Origin: Thermoleophilia bacterium
Lineage (GTDB): Bacteria; Actinomycetota; Thermoleophilia; Gaiellales; F1-60-MAGs149
Assembly (NCBI GenBank): GCA_016462095.1
Contig: JAEMTW010000003.1
Location: 1-25,771, forward strand
Length of the DNA stretch: 25,771 nucleotides
Reading direction: 5' to 3'
The number at the start of each line of letters is the position of its first letter. Positions within the stretch are counted from its first letter, which is position 1. The translations under genes and the position numbers were made by a program. Below are positions 7,892 to 14,310 of this stretch, one piece after another. Below the pieces are notes generated by a model. That model made no database searches and was not told the origin of the DNA. It worked only from the letters and a program-made list of their open reading frames with translations.

Positions 7892-8665
7892 TCAATCAGG
7901 CTGCGGGGAAAGCGGGAACGGTCGCGGGGGAAGGCCGGCGTTGAGCCAATCACGGACCGTTTGCGTTGTGACACCGTAGATGGCAGCGACATCGCCGGTC
8001 GTATAGCGCCAGAGTTCGAACGCCTCGGTCCCGGTCTCTTGGCGGCCAGGGATCAGGACGTCGACAAGCGGTGGGCGCTCCTCCAGTTCGTGGCCTTGGC
8101 GTGCCCAGGCTGGGAGCTTCGCGCAGACGTATCGTCGGTACCGTGCGTGCGACTCATTTTCGTCTCGCTCGGCGGTCACAAAACGGCGCCCTTCTTCAGG
8201 ATTATGAAATGGTTCAGGCGCCCGAAGCCCCGCATTGGCCGCATAACCGCTCCACTGCCAATCGGTTGGATGTTTACAAAGCCCCGCACGCGCGGCATTG
8301 AGATCGACGTAACGCATGAGAGAGCGAGTGTGGTCGGCGTCATTGACCACGATACTTCGGTAGCGCCCCATGTAGACATGGCCGCGGGATTGATACCGAG
8401 CATTCCACCATTTCGCGTGATCGCCAATCAGCCACTCCATACCGGCGGAAAGGTTGGTATCCGTCAGGCTGAGCACGAGGTGCGCGTGATTGGTCATGAT
8501 GGTCCAGTTGAGGACGCACCAATGGTGTTCGGCAACGACCTCGGTTAGAAGTACGAGTAGTCGCTGTTTCGACTCCGCGCTGTCATAGACAGGCTGCCCA
8601 AAGTAACCGCGAGCGATGACGTGGAGTGGAGTGTTGAGTGGTTGGCTTCTCGGGCTGCGTGGCAT
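7892..8665 (-). CDS. REP-associated tyrosine transposase (RAYT, Y1_Tnp family)
   Basis: The 257-residue protein is a single-strand-DNA HUH transposase of the IS200-like Y1 superfamily. It starts MPRSPRSQPLNTPLHVIARG, the usual RAYT opening; the HUH metal motif is HAH at 60-62 in IMTNHAHLVL. The catalytic tyrosine is expected at 119 in MRYVDLNAARAG, followed by P-x-D-W-x-W-S-G-Y. Beyond the transposase core there is a C-terminal extension (about 170-257) with a helix-turn-helix-like segment, DVAAIYGVTTQTVRDWLNAG, which could bind the REP DNA. ATG 8665 was chosen because family homology begins there; the frame is open to 8755. It appears intact, with no frameshift. Its stop codon lies one base from palindrome copy 1. 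Confidence 0.92.
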   Translation of the reverse strand: MPRSPRSQPLNTPLHVIARGYFGQPVYDSAESKQRLLVLLTEVVAEHHWCVLNWTIMTNHAHLVLSLTDTNLSAGMEWLIGDHAKWWNARYQSRGHVYMGRYRSIVVNDADHTRSLMRYVDLNAARAGLCKHPTDWQWSGYAANAGLRAPEPFHNPEEGRRFVTAERDENESHARYRRYVCAKLPAWARQGHELEERPPLVDVLIPGRQETGTEAFELWRYTTGDVAAIYGVTTQTVRDWLNAGLPPRPFPLSPQPD

Positions 8666-8807
8666 GCTCTGACGATCCCAGACGAGCGCTGTACGGGAGT
8701 GGTGCCCCCGTAGCGGTAATGCGCGGATCTCGCGTGTGATGTCACGTGATGCCAAACCACTGTGTCGTGACTGTCGCCTATGTTGACGATCCTGCCATCA
8801 ATCAGTG

Positions 8808-8844
8808 CAACTTTGCTTTGGGGTCAGACCCCAAAGCAAAGTTG
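8808..8844. repeat. REP-like perfect palindrome, copy 2 (family A)
   Basis: Two 18-nt arms pair perfectly around a central A at 8826; the arm is CAACTTTGCTTTGGGGTC. The right side continues GATC as in copy 1, whereas the left side has diverged to GTG. The 18 nt at 8841-8858 match 7884-7901 beside copy 1 at 15 of 18 positions, so the copies share flank as well as palindrome. Confidence 0.95.
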
Positions 8845-8873
8845 ATCGTTCGTCAGGCGGCTGGTGGAATGGG

Positions 8874-8916
8874 GTTGAACTTTGCGGAGGGGCCTGGCCC
8901 CAAAGCAAAGTTGATC
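8874..8916. repeat. REP-like imperfect palindrome, copy 3 (family A)
   Basis: The right arm (8896-8916) is identical to that of copy 1, while the left arm (8874-8894) differs at five of 21 positions; the centre is T at 8895. Its end overlaps the stop codon of the sixA-like gene. Together with copy 2 it forms a tandem pair 29 nt apart. Confidence 0.9.
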
Positions 8917-9418
8917 ACGCGTCGAGTTGCCGGAGCTCTTTCGGCGTACACGCCCAGAGCAAGCGTCCACCGCCGACGACGACGCCTTTGCTGAAGCGCA
9001 CATGGGCGGCACCACCCTTTTTGAACCAGCCGAGGTCGTGGGCATCCTTCGGGCGCACGAGCGCTTGGGCGAGGATGGTCATGTTTGGCTCGTGGCCGAT
9101 GCAGGCGACGGTGATGTCGCTTGGCAAGCGGGTCAGCACGACCAGCGCATCAGTGACAGGGGCGTGGGCTGCGAGTTCGGTGCAGACATCGGGTTCGGGC
9201 CAGCCTGCCTCTTCAGCGAGAATGTCCGCAGTTTGCCAGGCGCGCACGTACGGGCTGGCGAGGACGATGTCGACACGCTCGACAAGGTCGGTGATGCCGC
9301 GTGCTGCCGGGGCGAAGCGCTCGCGCCCGTGGTCGGTCAGTGGTCGCAGCGCGTCCTCGGGCCAGCGGCTCGCGTCGCGCTTTTCGGCGATCGCATGACG
9401 GACGAGGATGACGTCCAT
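8915..9418 (-). CDS. SixA-type histidine phosphatase
   Basis: The 167-residue protein belongs to the short-chain SixA branch of the histidine phosphatase superfamily. It shows the phosphohistidine motif LVRHAIAEKRD (catalytic His 8, Arg 7), SPYVRAWQTA with a conserved Arg near 59, Glu/Thr residues in the middle, and the second catalytic His at 109 in CIGHEPNM. SixA enzymes dephosphorylate phosphohistidine in histidine-phosphotransfer or phosphotransferase-system proteins; the true substrate here is unknown. It is 9 bp downstream of the GlcG-like gene on the same strand and likely cotranscribed. Unusually, the last base pairs of the TGA stop belong to REP-like palindrome copy 3, so the insertion may have set the present C-terminus (QLDA). 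Confidence 0.9.
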   Translation of the reverse strand: MDVILVRHAIAEKRDASRWPEDALRPLTDHGRERFAPAARGITDLVERVDIVLASPYVRAWQTADILAEEAGWPEPDVCTELAAHAPVTDALVVLTRLPSDITVACIGHEPNMTILAQALVRPKDAHDLGWFKKGGAAHVRFSKGVVVGGGRLLWACTPKELRQLDA

Positions 9419-9427
9419 TCCCGGAGG

Positions 9428-9859
9428 TTACCCCTCGAGGCCGAGGCTGGCGAGGGCGGCTACGCAGACGGCCTCGTCCTCCTCACTGAGCGCGCCCGAA
9501 ATGCCGAGCGCACCGATCTGGACGCCGTCCTTGCGCACGGAGACGCCGCCGGCGAAGACGATCATGCGCCCGCCAATGGTCTTGTCGAAGCCCCAGTCAC
9601 CGTTACCAGGCAGGCTGACTTCCGCCATCTCGCCCGTACGGCAGTTCCAAAGCGCAGACGAGTAGGCCTTGTCGACGGCGATAAAATAGGCTCCAAGCGC
9701 GCTGCCGTCCATGCGAGCGCTGGCGACCGGATTGCCGGCGCGGTCGGCGACGACTATCGAGACGAGATGGCCCTGACGCTCGGCCTCACGTCGGGCTGCA
9801 GCAACGATCTGCAAGGCGAGATCGGTACCAATGTCATGTCCTGCGATGAGTCCGTCCAT
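9428..9859 (-). CDS. GlcG/HbpS-like protein (DUF336)
   Basis: The 143-residue protein matches the GlcG/HbpS family of small cytoplasmic or secreted alpha-beta proteins, some of which bind haem or cobalamin or act as accessory proteins in catabolic operons. Recognisable stretches are IVAAARREAERQGHLVSIVV, DRAGNPVASARMDGS, FIAVDKAYSSAL and the Gly-rich end VQIGALGISGALSEEDEAV. No signal peptide is present. A strong Shine-Dalgarno site (GAGGAGG) lies 4 nt before ATG 9859. It probably shares a transcript with the sixA-like gene downstream; the tRNA gene 45 nt upstream on the same strand may be part of the same transcription unit. Confidence 0.88.
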   Translation of the reverse strand: MDGLIAGHDIGTDLALQIVAAARREAERQGHLVSIVVADRAGNPVASARMDGSALGAYFIAVDKAYSSALWNCRTGEMAEVSLPGNGDWGFDKTIGGRMIVFAGGVSVRKDGVQIGALGISGALSEEDEAVCVAALASLGLEG

Positions 9860-9904
9860 GGTGCCTCCTCATGCTCAGCCGGCGCGAGGTGGCCGGCTGA
9901 GGAG

Positions 9905-9977
9905 TGGACCCGGGCGGGATCGAACCGCCGACCTCCTGGGTGCGATCCAGGCGCGCTCCCAACTGCGCTACGGGCCC
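9905..9977 (-). tRNA. tRNA-Ala (anticodon CGC)
   Basis: The reverse complement folds as a complete cloverleaf: acceptor GGGCCCG with CGGGTCC plus discriminator A, D arm GCGC...GCGC, anticodon stem CCTGG/CCAGG with loop ATCGCAC, and T arm GGCGG-TTCGATC-CCGCC. The anticodon CGC reads GCG (Ala). CCA is not encoded. A possible -10 box TATTCT lies about 11 nt upstream (9988-9993). Confidence 0.95.
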
Positions 9978-9987
9978 GTGAGGAAGC

Positions 9988-9993
9988 AGAATA
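9988..9993 (-). promoter_or_regulatory. possible -10 box of tRNA-Ala(CGC)
   Basis: TATTCT on the minus strand ends 10 nt before the mature 5' end. No clear -35 box was seen. Confidence 0.35.
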
Positions 9994-10026
9994 CCCGAAT
10001 TACGACGATCGGCGGCGCTGGCTGCC

Positions 10027-10587
10027 CTACGCGGAGAAGTCAACCTTGACGGGCTCACGATCGCTCGGCACGTCGAGTTCGAAGAGGTCGCGCGTCTCGA
10101 AGTTAAACGGACCGGCTACTAGTGCACCGGGGAACTGCTGCATCTTCGTCAGGTACGTCTGCACATTGCCGTTGTAGAGGCGTCGTGCTCCGGCAATCTG
10201 ATCTTCGGTGTTCGACAACTCGGCTTGGAGTTGCGTAAAGGACTCGACGGCACGAAGCTGGGGGTACGCCTCGGCGATTGCGAACAGGCCACCGAGTGCC
10301 TGGCTCAGAAAGCCTTCTGCGACGCCGCTCTCACCAGCATTCTTGGCACTCATCGCAGCGGCACGCGCGTTGCTGACCTTCTCGAAGGCCTCGCTCTCGT
10401 GGCTGGCGTAGCCCTTGACGGTCTCGACAAGGTTCGGGATCAGGTCGTGGCGACGCTTGAGCACGACATCGATGCTGCTCCACGCCTCGTCGCAGCGATT
10501 ACGTGCCTGGACGAGACCGTTGTACGTGGCCGCAACGATCACGGCGAGAACGATGACGATGACGACAATAACGATGACAGCGATCAC
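10027..10587 (-). CDS. LemA family membrane protein
   Basis: The 186-residue protein has the LemA arrangement: one N-terminal transmembrane anchor (residues about 2-21, almost pure Val/Ile/Ala), then a helical cytoplasmic or extracellular bundle. YNGLVQARNRCDEAWSSIDV and RRHDLIPNLVETVKGYASHE are the family signature, and DQIAGARRLYNGNVQTYLTK with FPGALVAGPFNF marks the conserved C-terminal half. The function of LemA proteins is not well defined. The start codon is GTG at 10587, preceded by GGGAGA. It lies 105 bp downstream of the M20 peptidase gene on the same strand. An inverted repeat AGTAGA-N6-TCTACT at 10620-10637 lies in that gap and might be a regulatory site. Confidence 0.92.
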   Translation of the reverse strand: MIAVIVIVVIVIVLAVIVAATYNGLVQARNRCDEAWSSIDVVLKRRHDLIPNLVETVKGYASHESEAFEKVSNARAAAMSAKNAGESGVAEGFLSQALGGLFAIAEAYPQLRAVESFTQLQAELSNTEDQIAGARRLYNGNVQTYLTKMQQFPGALVAGPFNFETRDLFELDVPSDREPVKVDFSA

Positions 10588-10619
10588 GAAGAATCTCCCT
10601 TAGAGGCAGCAGACGTGCT

Positions 10620-10637
10620 AGTAGACATCACTCTACT
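10620..10637. promoter_or_regulatory. inverted repeat upstream of lemA-like gene
   Basis: AGTAGA and TCTACT are separated by 6 nt in the gap before the LemA start. It has operator-like symmetry but short arms, so chance is possible. Confidence 0.25.
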
Positions 10638-10692
10638 GTGCTTCTCACTCATTTGCTGGGTTTTCGGTGAGCCGGGCAAGGAATCGCCGGCG

Positions 10693-11775
10693 CTAGTCGA
10701 GACGGCGCACGAGTTCGAGCAGGCTGGCGACACCCAGCGCGATCGGAGGCACGGCGATCCACTCGTCCTCTCGATGTGCGAAGTCGCCGCGCGTGATGCC
10801 GATGCCAACGGCTGGGATGTCGCGTGCAAATGCCGCATTGGCGTCTGTCGAGGCGAAGATCTCGTCGGCAACACCCAATCCGACTGCAGCGCGGGCTGCT
10901 CGTGCTGCTTCGAGCAACGGGTCGTTTGGTCGGTTCGAGCCGCCCGGACGATTGCCGACGAGCGTCACCTCGACGCTCACGTCACCAGGCAAAGCAGATG
11001 CGAGAGCGCGCTCTACACGAACGCGTGCAGCATCGACAATGCGTGGATCGCCGTGTCGAATATCGATCACCATCGTGGCGGACTGGGCGATCGCATTGAC
11101 GGTCGTACCACCTTCGATGACGCCGATGTTGAACGCGGCGGGTGGAGCGGCCGCCAGTGCCCGCTCGCCGGCCTCGATCAAGGCATGAATGGCACTGCCG
11201 CGCCCTCGGTCGCTCCACGAATGGCCGCCGGGCCCGGAGAACTCTGCCCGTAGGCGCATCGAGGCGACACCACCGACTGCGAGGCAATCGATGCCATGCC
11301 CTTCGACAGCGATCAGCGCACGAATTTGCTCCGTGTCGAGCAGCGCCGTGACGCCACTGAGATCGCCGAGTCCCTCCTCGCCAACACTTGCTGCAAACAG
11401 CACGGGGTGGGACGGCGGTGTCTGTGCCAACTCGCGCGCGACGTACACCATGGCGGCGATGCCGAGCGCGTTATCGCCGATGCCTGGACCCGTCAAGCGA
11501 ACGCCATCGCGAACGATCGGGATCGTCGTGAGATCCGGAAAGACGGTGTCGAGGTGAGCGACCAAAGCGAGCGCCGGCCCGTCGCCGCCGACACGCGCGA
11601 CGACATTGCCCGCCGCGTCAATCTGAGCTGCCAGGCCGGCTGCAGCGAGTAGTTCCTGCACGAGTGCGGCGCGCTCGGACTCTGCAAATGTAGGCGCGGG
11701 AACGGCACAGATAGCCGTCGTCTCGTCGACGATCCGAGCTAACGCGTTTTCGCTTAACGGAGCGCCTCTAGCCAT
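10693..11775 (-). CDS. M20-family metallopeptidase/amidohydrolase
   Basis: The 360-residue protein has the zinc-dependent M20 fold (peptidase T, ArgE/DapE, carboxypeptidase G2 relatives). Metal and catalytic residues are visible: HLDTVF with His 74 and Asp 76, GIGDN with bridging Asp 101, and GEEGLGDL with catalytic base Glu 133 and metal Glu 134. The dimerisation domain contains GPGGHSWSDRGRGSAIHAL and EGGTTVNAIAQSATM, typical of M20 enzymes. A late His is in GDFAHREDEWI. It probably cleaves a small peptide or acylated amino acid in the cytoplasm. The start ATG 11775 has a TACTCT box 6 nt upstream and no Shine-Dalgarno site, suggesting a leaderless mRNA. Confidence 0.9.
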   Translation of the reverse strand: MARGAPLSENALARIVDETTAICAVPAPTFAESERAALVQELLAAAGLAAQIDAAGNVVARVGGDGPALALVAHLDTVFPDLTTIPIVRDGVRLTGPGIGDNALGIAAMVYVARELAQTPPSHPVLFAASVGEEGLGDLSGVTALLDTEQIRALIAVEGHGIDCLAVGGVASMRLRAEFSGPGGHSWSDRGRGSAIHALIEAGERALAAAPPAAFNIGVIEGGTTVNAIAQSATMVIDIRHGDPRIVDAARVRVERALASALPGDVSVEVTLVGNRPGGSNRPNDPLLEAARAARAAVGLGVADEIFASTDANAAFARDIPAVGIGITRGDFAHREDEWIAVPPIALGVASLLELVRRLD

Positions 11776-11781
11776 CTGGGC

Positions 11782-11787
11782 AGAGTA
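11782..11787 (-). promoter_or_regulatory. -10 box of leaderless-type start (M20 peptidase)
   Basis: TACTCT ends 6 nt before the ATG at 11775 with no room for a ribosome-binding site. Confidence 0.55.
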
Positions 11788-11793
11788 CTGCTC

Positions 11794-11813
11794 TTGTCAC
11801 AATTCGTTGACAA
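11794..11813. promoter_or_regulatory. inverted repeat between divergent genes
   Basis: TTGTCA-N8-TGACAA lies between the M20 gene and the small acidic protein gene, overlapping where both promoters would sit. It could be a repressor site controlling both, or in part a -35 element (TTGACA at 11807). Confidence 0.35.
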
Positions 11814-11887
11814 TCCCCGCACGCCAAACCCGCCCGGGGTACACTTGGCAGCGTTGTTCGCACGAAAACCCGACCAGGGAGGTCTCC

Positions 11888-12178
11888 ATGTCGGACGATC
11901 AGACGCTGTTCGCCTCGATCATCGAGGAACATCTCGCACTTAAGCGCAAGAATTCGAATCTTGAGCAGGATATGCCGCTCGAAGAATTCATCCCCGCAGA
12001 TCCGTTCGATAATCATGCGCTCTTCAAGACCGAAGACAGCGCGCGTATCGAAGAGGAAGAGACGGGCGAACACCCAGCGGTACGCCTCGACTGGGAGACG
12101 AACACCACGGCTGATGCGACGGAAGAGACCGGTTGGTCCGACACGCAGGCCTCGGGCGAGTTCGACTGGGAGACGTAG
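11888..12178 (+). CDS. small acidic conserved protein
   Basis: The 96-residue protein is strongly acidic and soluble. Its N-terminal half (LFASIIEEHLALKRKNSNLE, MPLEEF, DPFDNHALFKTE) looks like a conserved helical module; from memory, similar small proteins occur in Thermoleophilia genomes, but I cannot check that. The C-terminal half is disordered and contains two Trp motifs, RLDWET and the terminal EFDWET. No function is known to me. A good Shine-Dalgarno site (GGGAGG) lies 7 nt before ATG 11888, and a TACACT -10-like box at 11840-11845 would give a leader of about 36 nt, in contrast to the leaderless neighbours. It converges on the amine-oxidase-family gene. Confidence 0.78.
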   Translation: MSDDQTLFASIIEEHLALKRKNSNLEQDMPLEEFIPADPFDNHALFKTEDSARIEEEETGEHPAVRLDWETNTTADATEETGWSDTQASGEFDWET

Positions 12179-12209
12179 GCCCGGCGCGGCGCTGTCGCGT
12201 CGTTGAGGG

Positions 12210-13277
12210 TTACTGTTGAGCGCCGAGTAGGCCGCAGACGGCTCTGCCTACGACCTCGGCTGCTGCCAATGCGCCCTCGATATGGCCAGCGTGGTCGGGG
12301 CCGGTTTCGGTGGAGGCCAACCAGATCCGCTCGTGAATCGCGTTGCGATAGCGAGGGTCGGAGTACGTATCGTACGCGCCGAGCTGTTCGACATGTGCGG
12401 GTGAGGTCCACCGCTCGGTTCGCCAGTCCGTCACGTGCAAGGCGAGCGGAGCATGTGCCTGTTGCCCGAACAGGGCCACCAGTTGAGCGATGATCGCATC
12501 GTGCTTGAGGGGCTCAGACGTGGGCATCGCGAAGCCGAAGAGTGCGGCTGCCTGGTCGCCGGAGCCGCCAAGATCGTGCACCTCTCGCAGTGGACCGGTG
12601 TAGCTGATCGCCGAGCCCGCTAGGCCGTCGCGCCGCCAGAACGGCGTCTCGTACTCTGCGACAACCTTCGTCGTTGTTCCCATCCAGATTGGTGTGCGCT
12701 CGGCCAGCCGAGCGAGTTCGATGGGTAGTGCTGGCTCGAAGACGATATCCGTGACCGCGAGCGCGGGTGGTACGGCAACTACGACGCACCGTGCGTGCGT
12801 CGTGCCGCCCCGATGCGCGACCACGACCTGCGCAGCGTCGCCATCGCCGACGATTCGCAACCCATGGACAGGCTCCGCGAATCGAATCGATGAGGAGAGG
12901 CTGGTTGCGAGCGCGAGCGGAAGGGACTGCGCACCATCTCGGAAGCGCAGTGCGGGCGCATCGATAGGATTGCCGTCGAGTCGCTGCACACCCTCACCCG
13001 TCTGAAAAAGCGCGTCTCCGGCGGTGTACTGCGCATGTGTTGCGAGACCGAGGTTGTGGGCGAGTTCGTACACGCGCGCCTCGTCGCCCCAAAACCACGA
13101 TGCGCCGAGATCAACACCGTGGTGTCCGTCCCTGGCGGGGATGCTCAGTAGCCGCCCACCGACGCGGTCGCGTGCCTCGAGGACCAGCACGTCCAGTCCA
13201 GCGGCGGCGACGCGGGTAGCGGCGGCGAGTCCGGTGATACCAGCACCAACGACGATCACGTCGTGCGCATTGGGCAT
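12210..13277 (-). CDS. FAD-dependent amine oxidase family protein
   Basis: The 355-residue flavoprotein has an N-terminal Rossmann FAD site, VIVVGAGITGLAAATRVAAAG, the acidic residue in LVLEARDRVGGRL, and the substrate-side motif VDLGASWFWG. The C-terminal part contains WTSPAHVEQLGAYDTYSDP and the FAD-closing segment IWLASTETGPDHAGHIEGAL, where monoamine oxidase-type proteins have 'G-E-x-T...G-x-x-x-G-A'. It is shorter than the usual 430-500 residues of this family, with a reduced substrate domain. The substrate could be an amine or a terpenoid. Its ATG shares one base with the TAA of the upstream SDR gene (TAATG at 13277), so they are translationally coupled and likely act in one pathway. 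Confidence 0.88.
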   Translation of the reverse strand: MPNAHDVIVVGAGITGLAAATRVAAAGLDVLVLEARDRVGGRLLSIPARDGHHGVDLGASWFWGDEARVYELAHNLGLATHAQYTAGDALFQTGEGVQRLDGNPIDAPALRFRDGAQSLPLALATSLSSSIRFAEPVHGLRIVGDGDAAQVVVAHRGGTTHARCVVVAVPPALAVTDIVFEPALPIELARLAERTPIWMGTTTKVVAEYETPFWRRDGLAGSAISYTGPLREVHDLGGSGDQAAALFGFAMPTSEPLKHDAIIAQLVALFGQQAHAPLALHVTDWRTERWTSPAHVEQLGAYDTYSDPRYRNAIHERIWLASTETGPDHAGHIEGALAAAEVVGRAVCGLLGAQQ

Positions 13278-14059
13278 TATCTGATCTTCGCCTCTTGGAT
13301 CGTGTTGCCGCCGTCGACGACAAACGGTTGACCCGTCACGTACGACGCCTCGTCGCTGGCGAGGAAAGCCACGACCGCGGCGACCTCTTCGGCGCGTCCC
13401 GGGCGACCAATCGGCGTGTGGGTTCCGGCGACGATCTCGTCGGGGAGAGCCGAGCCCGTATGGATCCAGCCGGGCGCAACCGAGTTACAGGTAATGCCGT
13501 TGCGTCCCTCTTCAAGTGCCGTCGCGCGCATCAGGCCATCGACCCCGCTCTTGGCGGTGCCGTAGGCGCTACTGCCATCAATCGCCACGAGTGAGCCCGT
13601 GACGCTCGAGACCATCACGATCCGCCCATACTGATGGCGTCGCATGTGAGGGATCGCCGCGCGCGTGACGTACACCGCCGTCATCAGCGTGATCTGCAAT
13701 TGGCGCTCCCACTGGTCGAGCGGCTGATCCGCTAACAATCCTTCGGCAACCTGCTCGCCCGTCTGGGTCATCCCTGCGTTGTTGACGAGGATGTCGAGAC
13801 CGCCGAGCGTCGCTGCAGCGGTATCAACGAGAGCGGTGGCAACCTCTGCCTGCGAGAGATCGCCGACGATGCCCGTGGCGTCGAATCCCAGCTCGCGCAA
13901 TTCCGTCGCGCGCTCGTGGATGCGTTCCGTGGTGGAGGCCAAAACGACCCGTGCGCCTTGTTGTGCAAGGAGGTGGGCGGTGGCAAAGCCAATTCCATCG
14001 GCCGACCCGGCACCCGTCACGAGTGCAGTCCGGCCACTCAGATCAAAGGCATGGGGCAT
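13277..14059 (-). CDS. short-chain dehydrogenase/reductase (SDR)
   Basis: The 260-residue protein is a classical SDR. The cofactor motif is TGAGSADGIG near residues 15-24, NNAG follows LGGLDILV, the catalytic Ser is in VMVSSVTGS, and the Tyr/Lys pair is in AYGTAKSG. PGWIHTGSALPDE and the ending SYVTGQPFVVDGG are typical of FabG-like enzymes. It reduces or oxidises an unknown carbonyl/alcohol with NAD(P). ATG 14059 was preferred over the longer frame to 14191 because homology starts at LSGRTALVTGA and a TACCGT box ends 6 nt before this ATG. It is coupled to the amine-oxidase-family gene by a one-base overlap. Confidence 0.93.
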   Translation of the reverse strand: MPHAFDLSGRTALVTGAGSADGIGFATAHLLAQQGARVVLASTTERIHERATELRELGFDATGIVGDLSQAEVATALVDTAAATLGGLDILVNNAGMTQTGEQVAEGLLADQPLDQWERQLQITLMTAVYVTRAAIPHMRRHQYGRIVMVSSVTGSLVAIDGSSAYGTAKSGVDGLMRATALEEGRNGITCNSVAPGWIHTGSALPDEIVAGTHTPIGRPGRAEEVAAVVAFLASDEASYVTGQPFVVDGGNTIQEAKIR

Positions 14060-14065
14060 CCGCGT

Positions 14066-14071
14066 ACGGTA
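14066..14071 (-). promoter_or_regulatory. -10 box of leaderless-type start (SDR)
   Basis: TACCGT ends 6 nt before the ATG at 14059; no Shine-Dalgarno site is present. Confidence 0.55.
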
Positions 14072-14134
14072 GTCGGTTCTGGGTGACAACATCATCGCCA
14101 GGATCGGGCGACATACCCTCCGGCAGGGGTCGGC

Positions 14135-14140
14135 TAGTAT
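14135..14140 (+). promoter_or_regulatory. possible -10 box of tRNA-Ala(UGC)
   Basis: TAGTAT lies 43 nt before the tRNA 5' end. A GACATA 19 nt upstream is a weak candidate -35. Confidence 0.35.
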
Positions 14141-14183
14141 CTCCGACGCGGTACGGGTGCACGTTGCACCTAGTCGCAATCCT

Positions 14184-14256
14184 GGGGCCATAGCTCAGCT
14201 GGGAGAGCACCTGCTTTGCAAGCAGGGGGTCGTCGGTTCGATCCCGACTGGCTCCA
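14184..14256 (+). tRNA. tRNA-Ala (anticodon UGC)
   Basis: The sequence is a complete cloverleaf: acceptor GGGGCCA with TGGCTCC plus discriminator A, the near-universal TAGCTCAGCTGGGAGAGC D arm, anticodon stem CCTGC/GCAGG with loop TTTGCAA, and T arm TCGTCGG-TTCGATC-CCGAC region. Anticodon TGC reads GCA and other GCN codons. CCA is not encoded. Confidence 0.97.
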
Positions 14257-14298
14257 CTCGTACGCGCGGTGGATTCGGCGGCGCTTCGTTAGCGCGAC

Positions 14299-14304
14299 TA
14301 GACT
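14299..14304 (+). promoter_or_regulatory. -10 box of leaderless-type start (DUF2252 gene)
   Basis: TAGACT ends 6 nt before the ATG at 14311, which fits transcription starting at the A of ATG. Confidence 0.6.
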
Positions 14305-14310
14305 GCCGGC

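Larger units (their letters stand above)
7848..8916. mobile_element. REP/RAYT locus: transposase gene bracketed by REP-like palindromes
   Basis: A Y1 transposase gene of the REP-associated type is bracketed by one palindrome on its 3' side and two on its 5' side, all sharing the arm core ACTTTGC...GGGGCC/TC. RAYT proteins in other bacteria bind and cleave REP hairpins and are found next to them, so this is most simply read as a REP/RAYT unit. No target-site duplication can be seen from one site. The outer ends coincide with the aldehyde dehydrogenase and sixA-like 3' ends. Confidence 0.75.

Noticed and set aside
7848..8916. Possible CRISPR-like repeat array
   Set aside because: The repeats are palindromic, only three, unevenly spaced and flank a transposase gene; there are no regular spacers or cas genes.
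8746..8994. Small plus-strand frame reading through REP copies 2 and 3
   Set aside because: Its repeated peptide (NFALGSDPKAKLI-like) is only the translation of the palindromes; it has no ribosome-binding site and overlaps the sixA-like gene.
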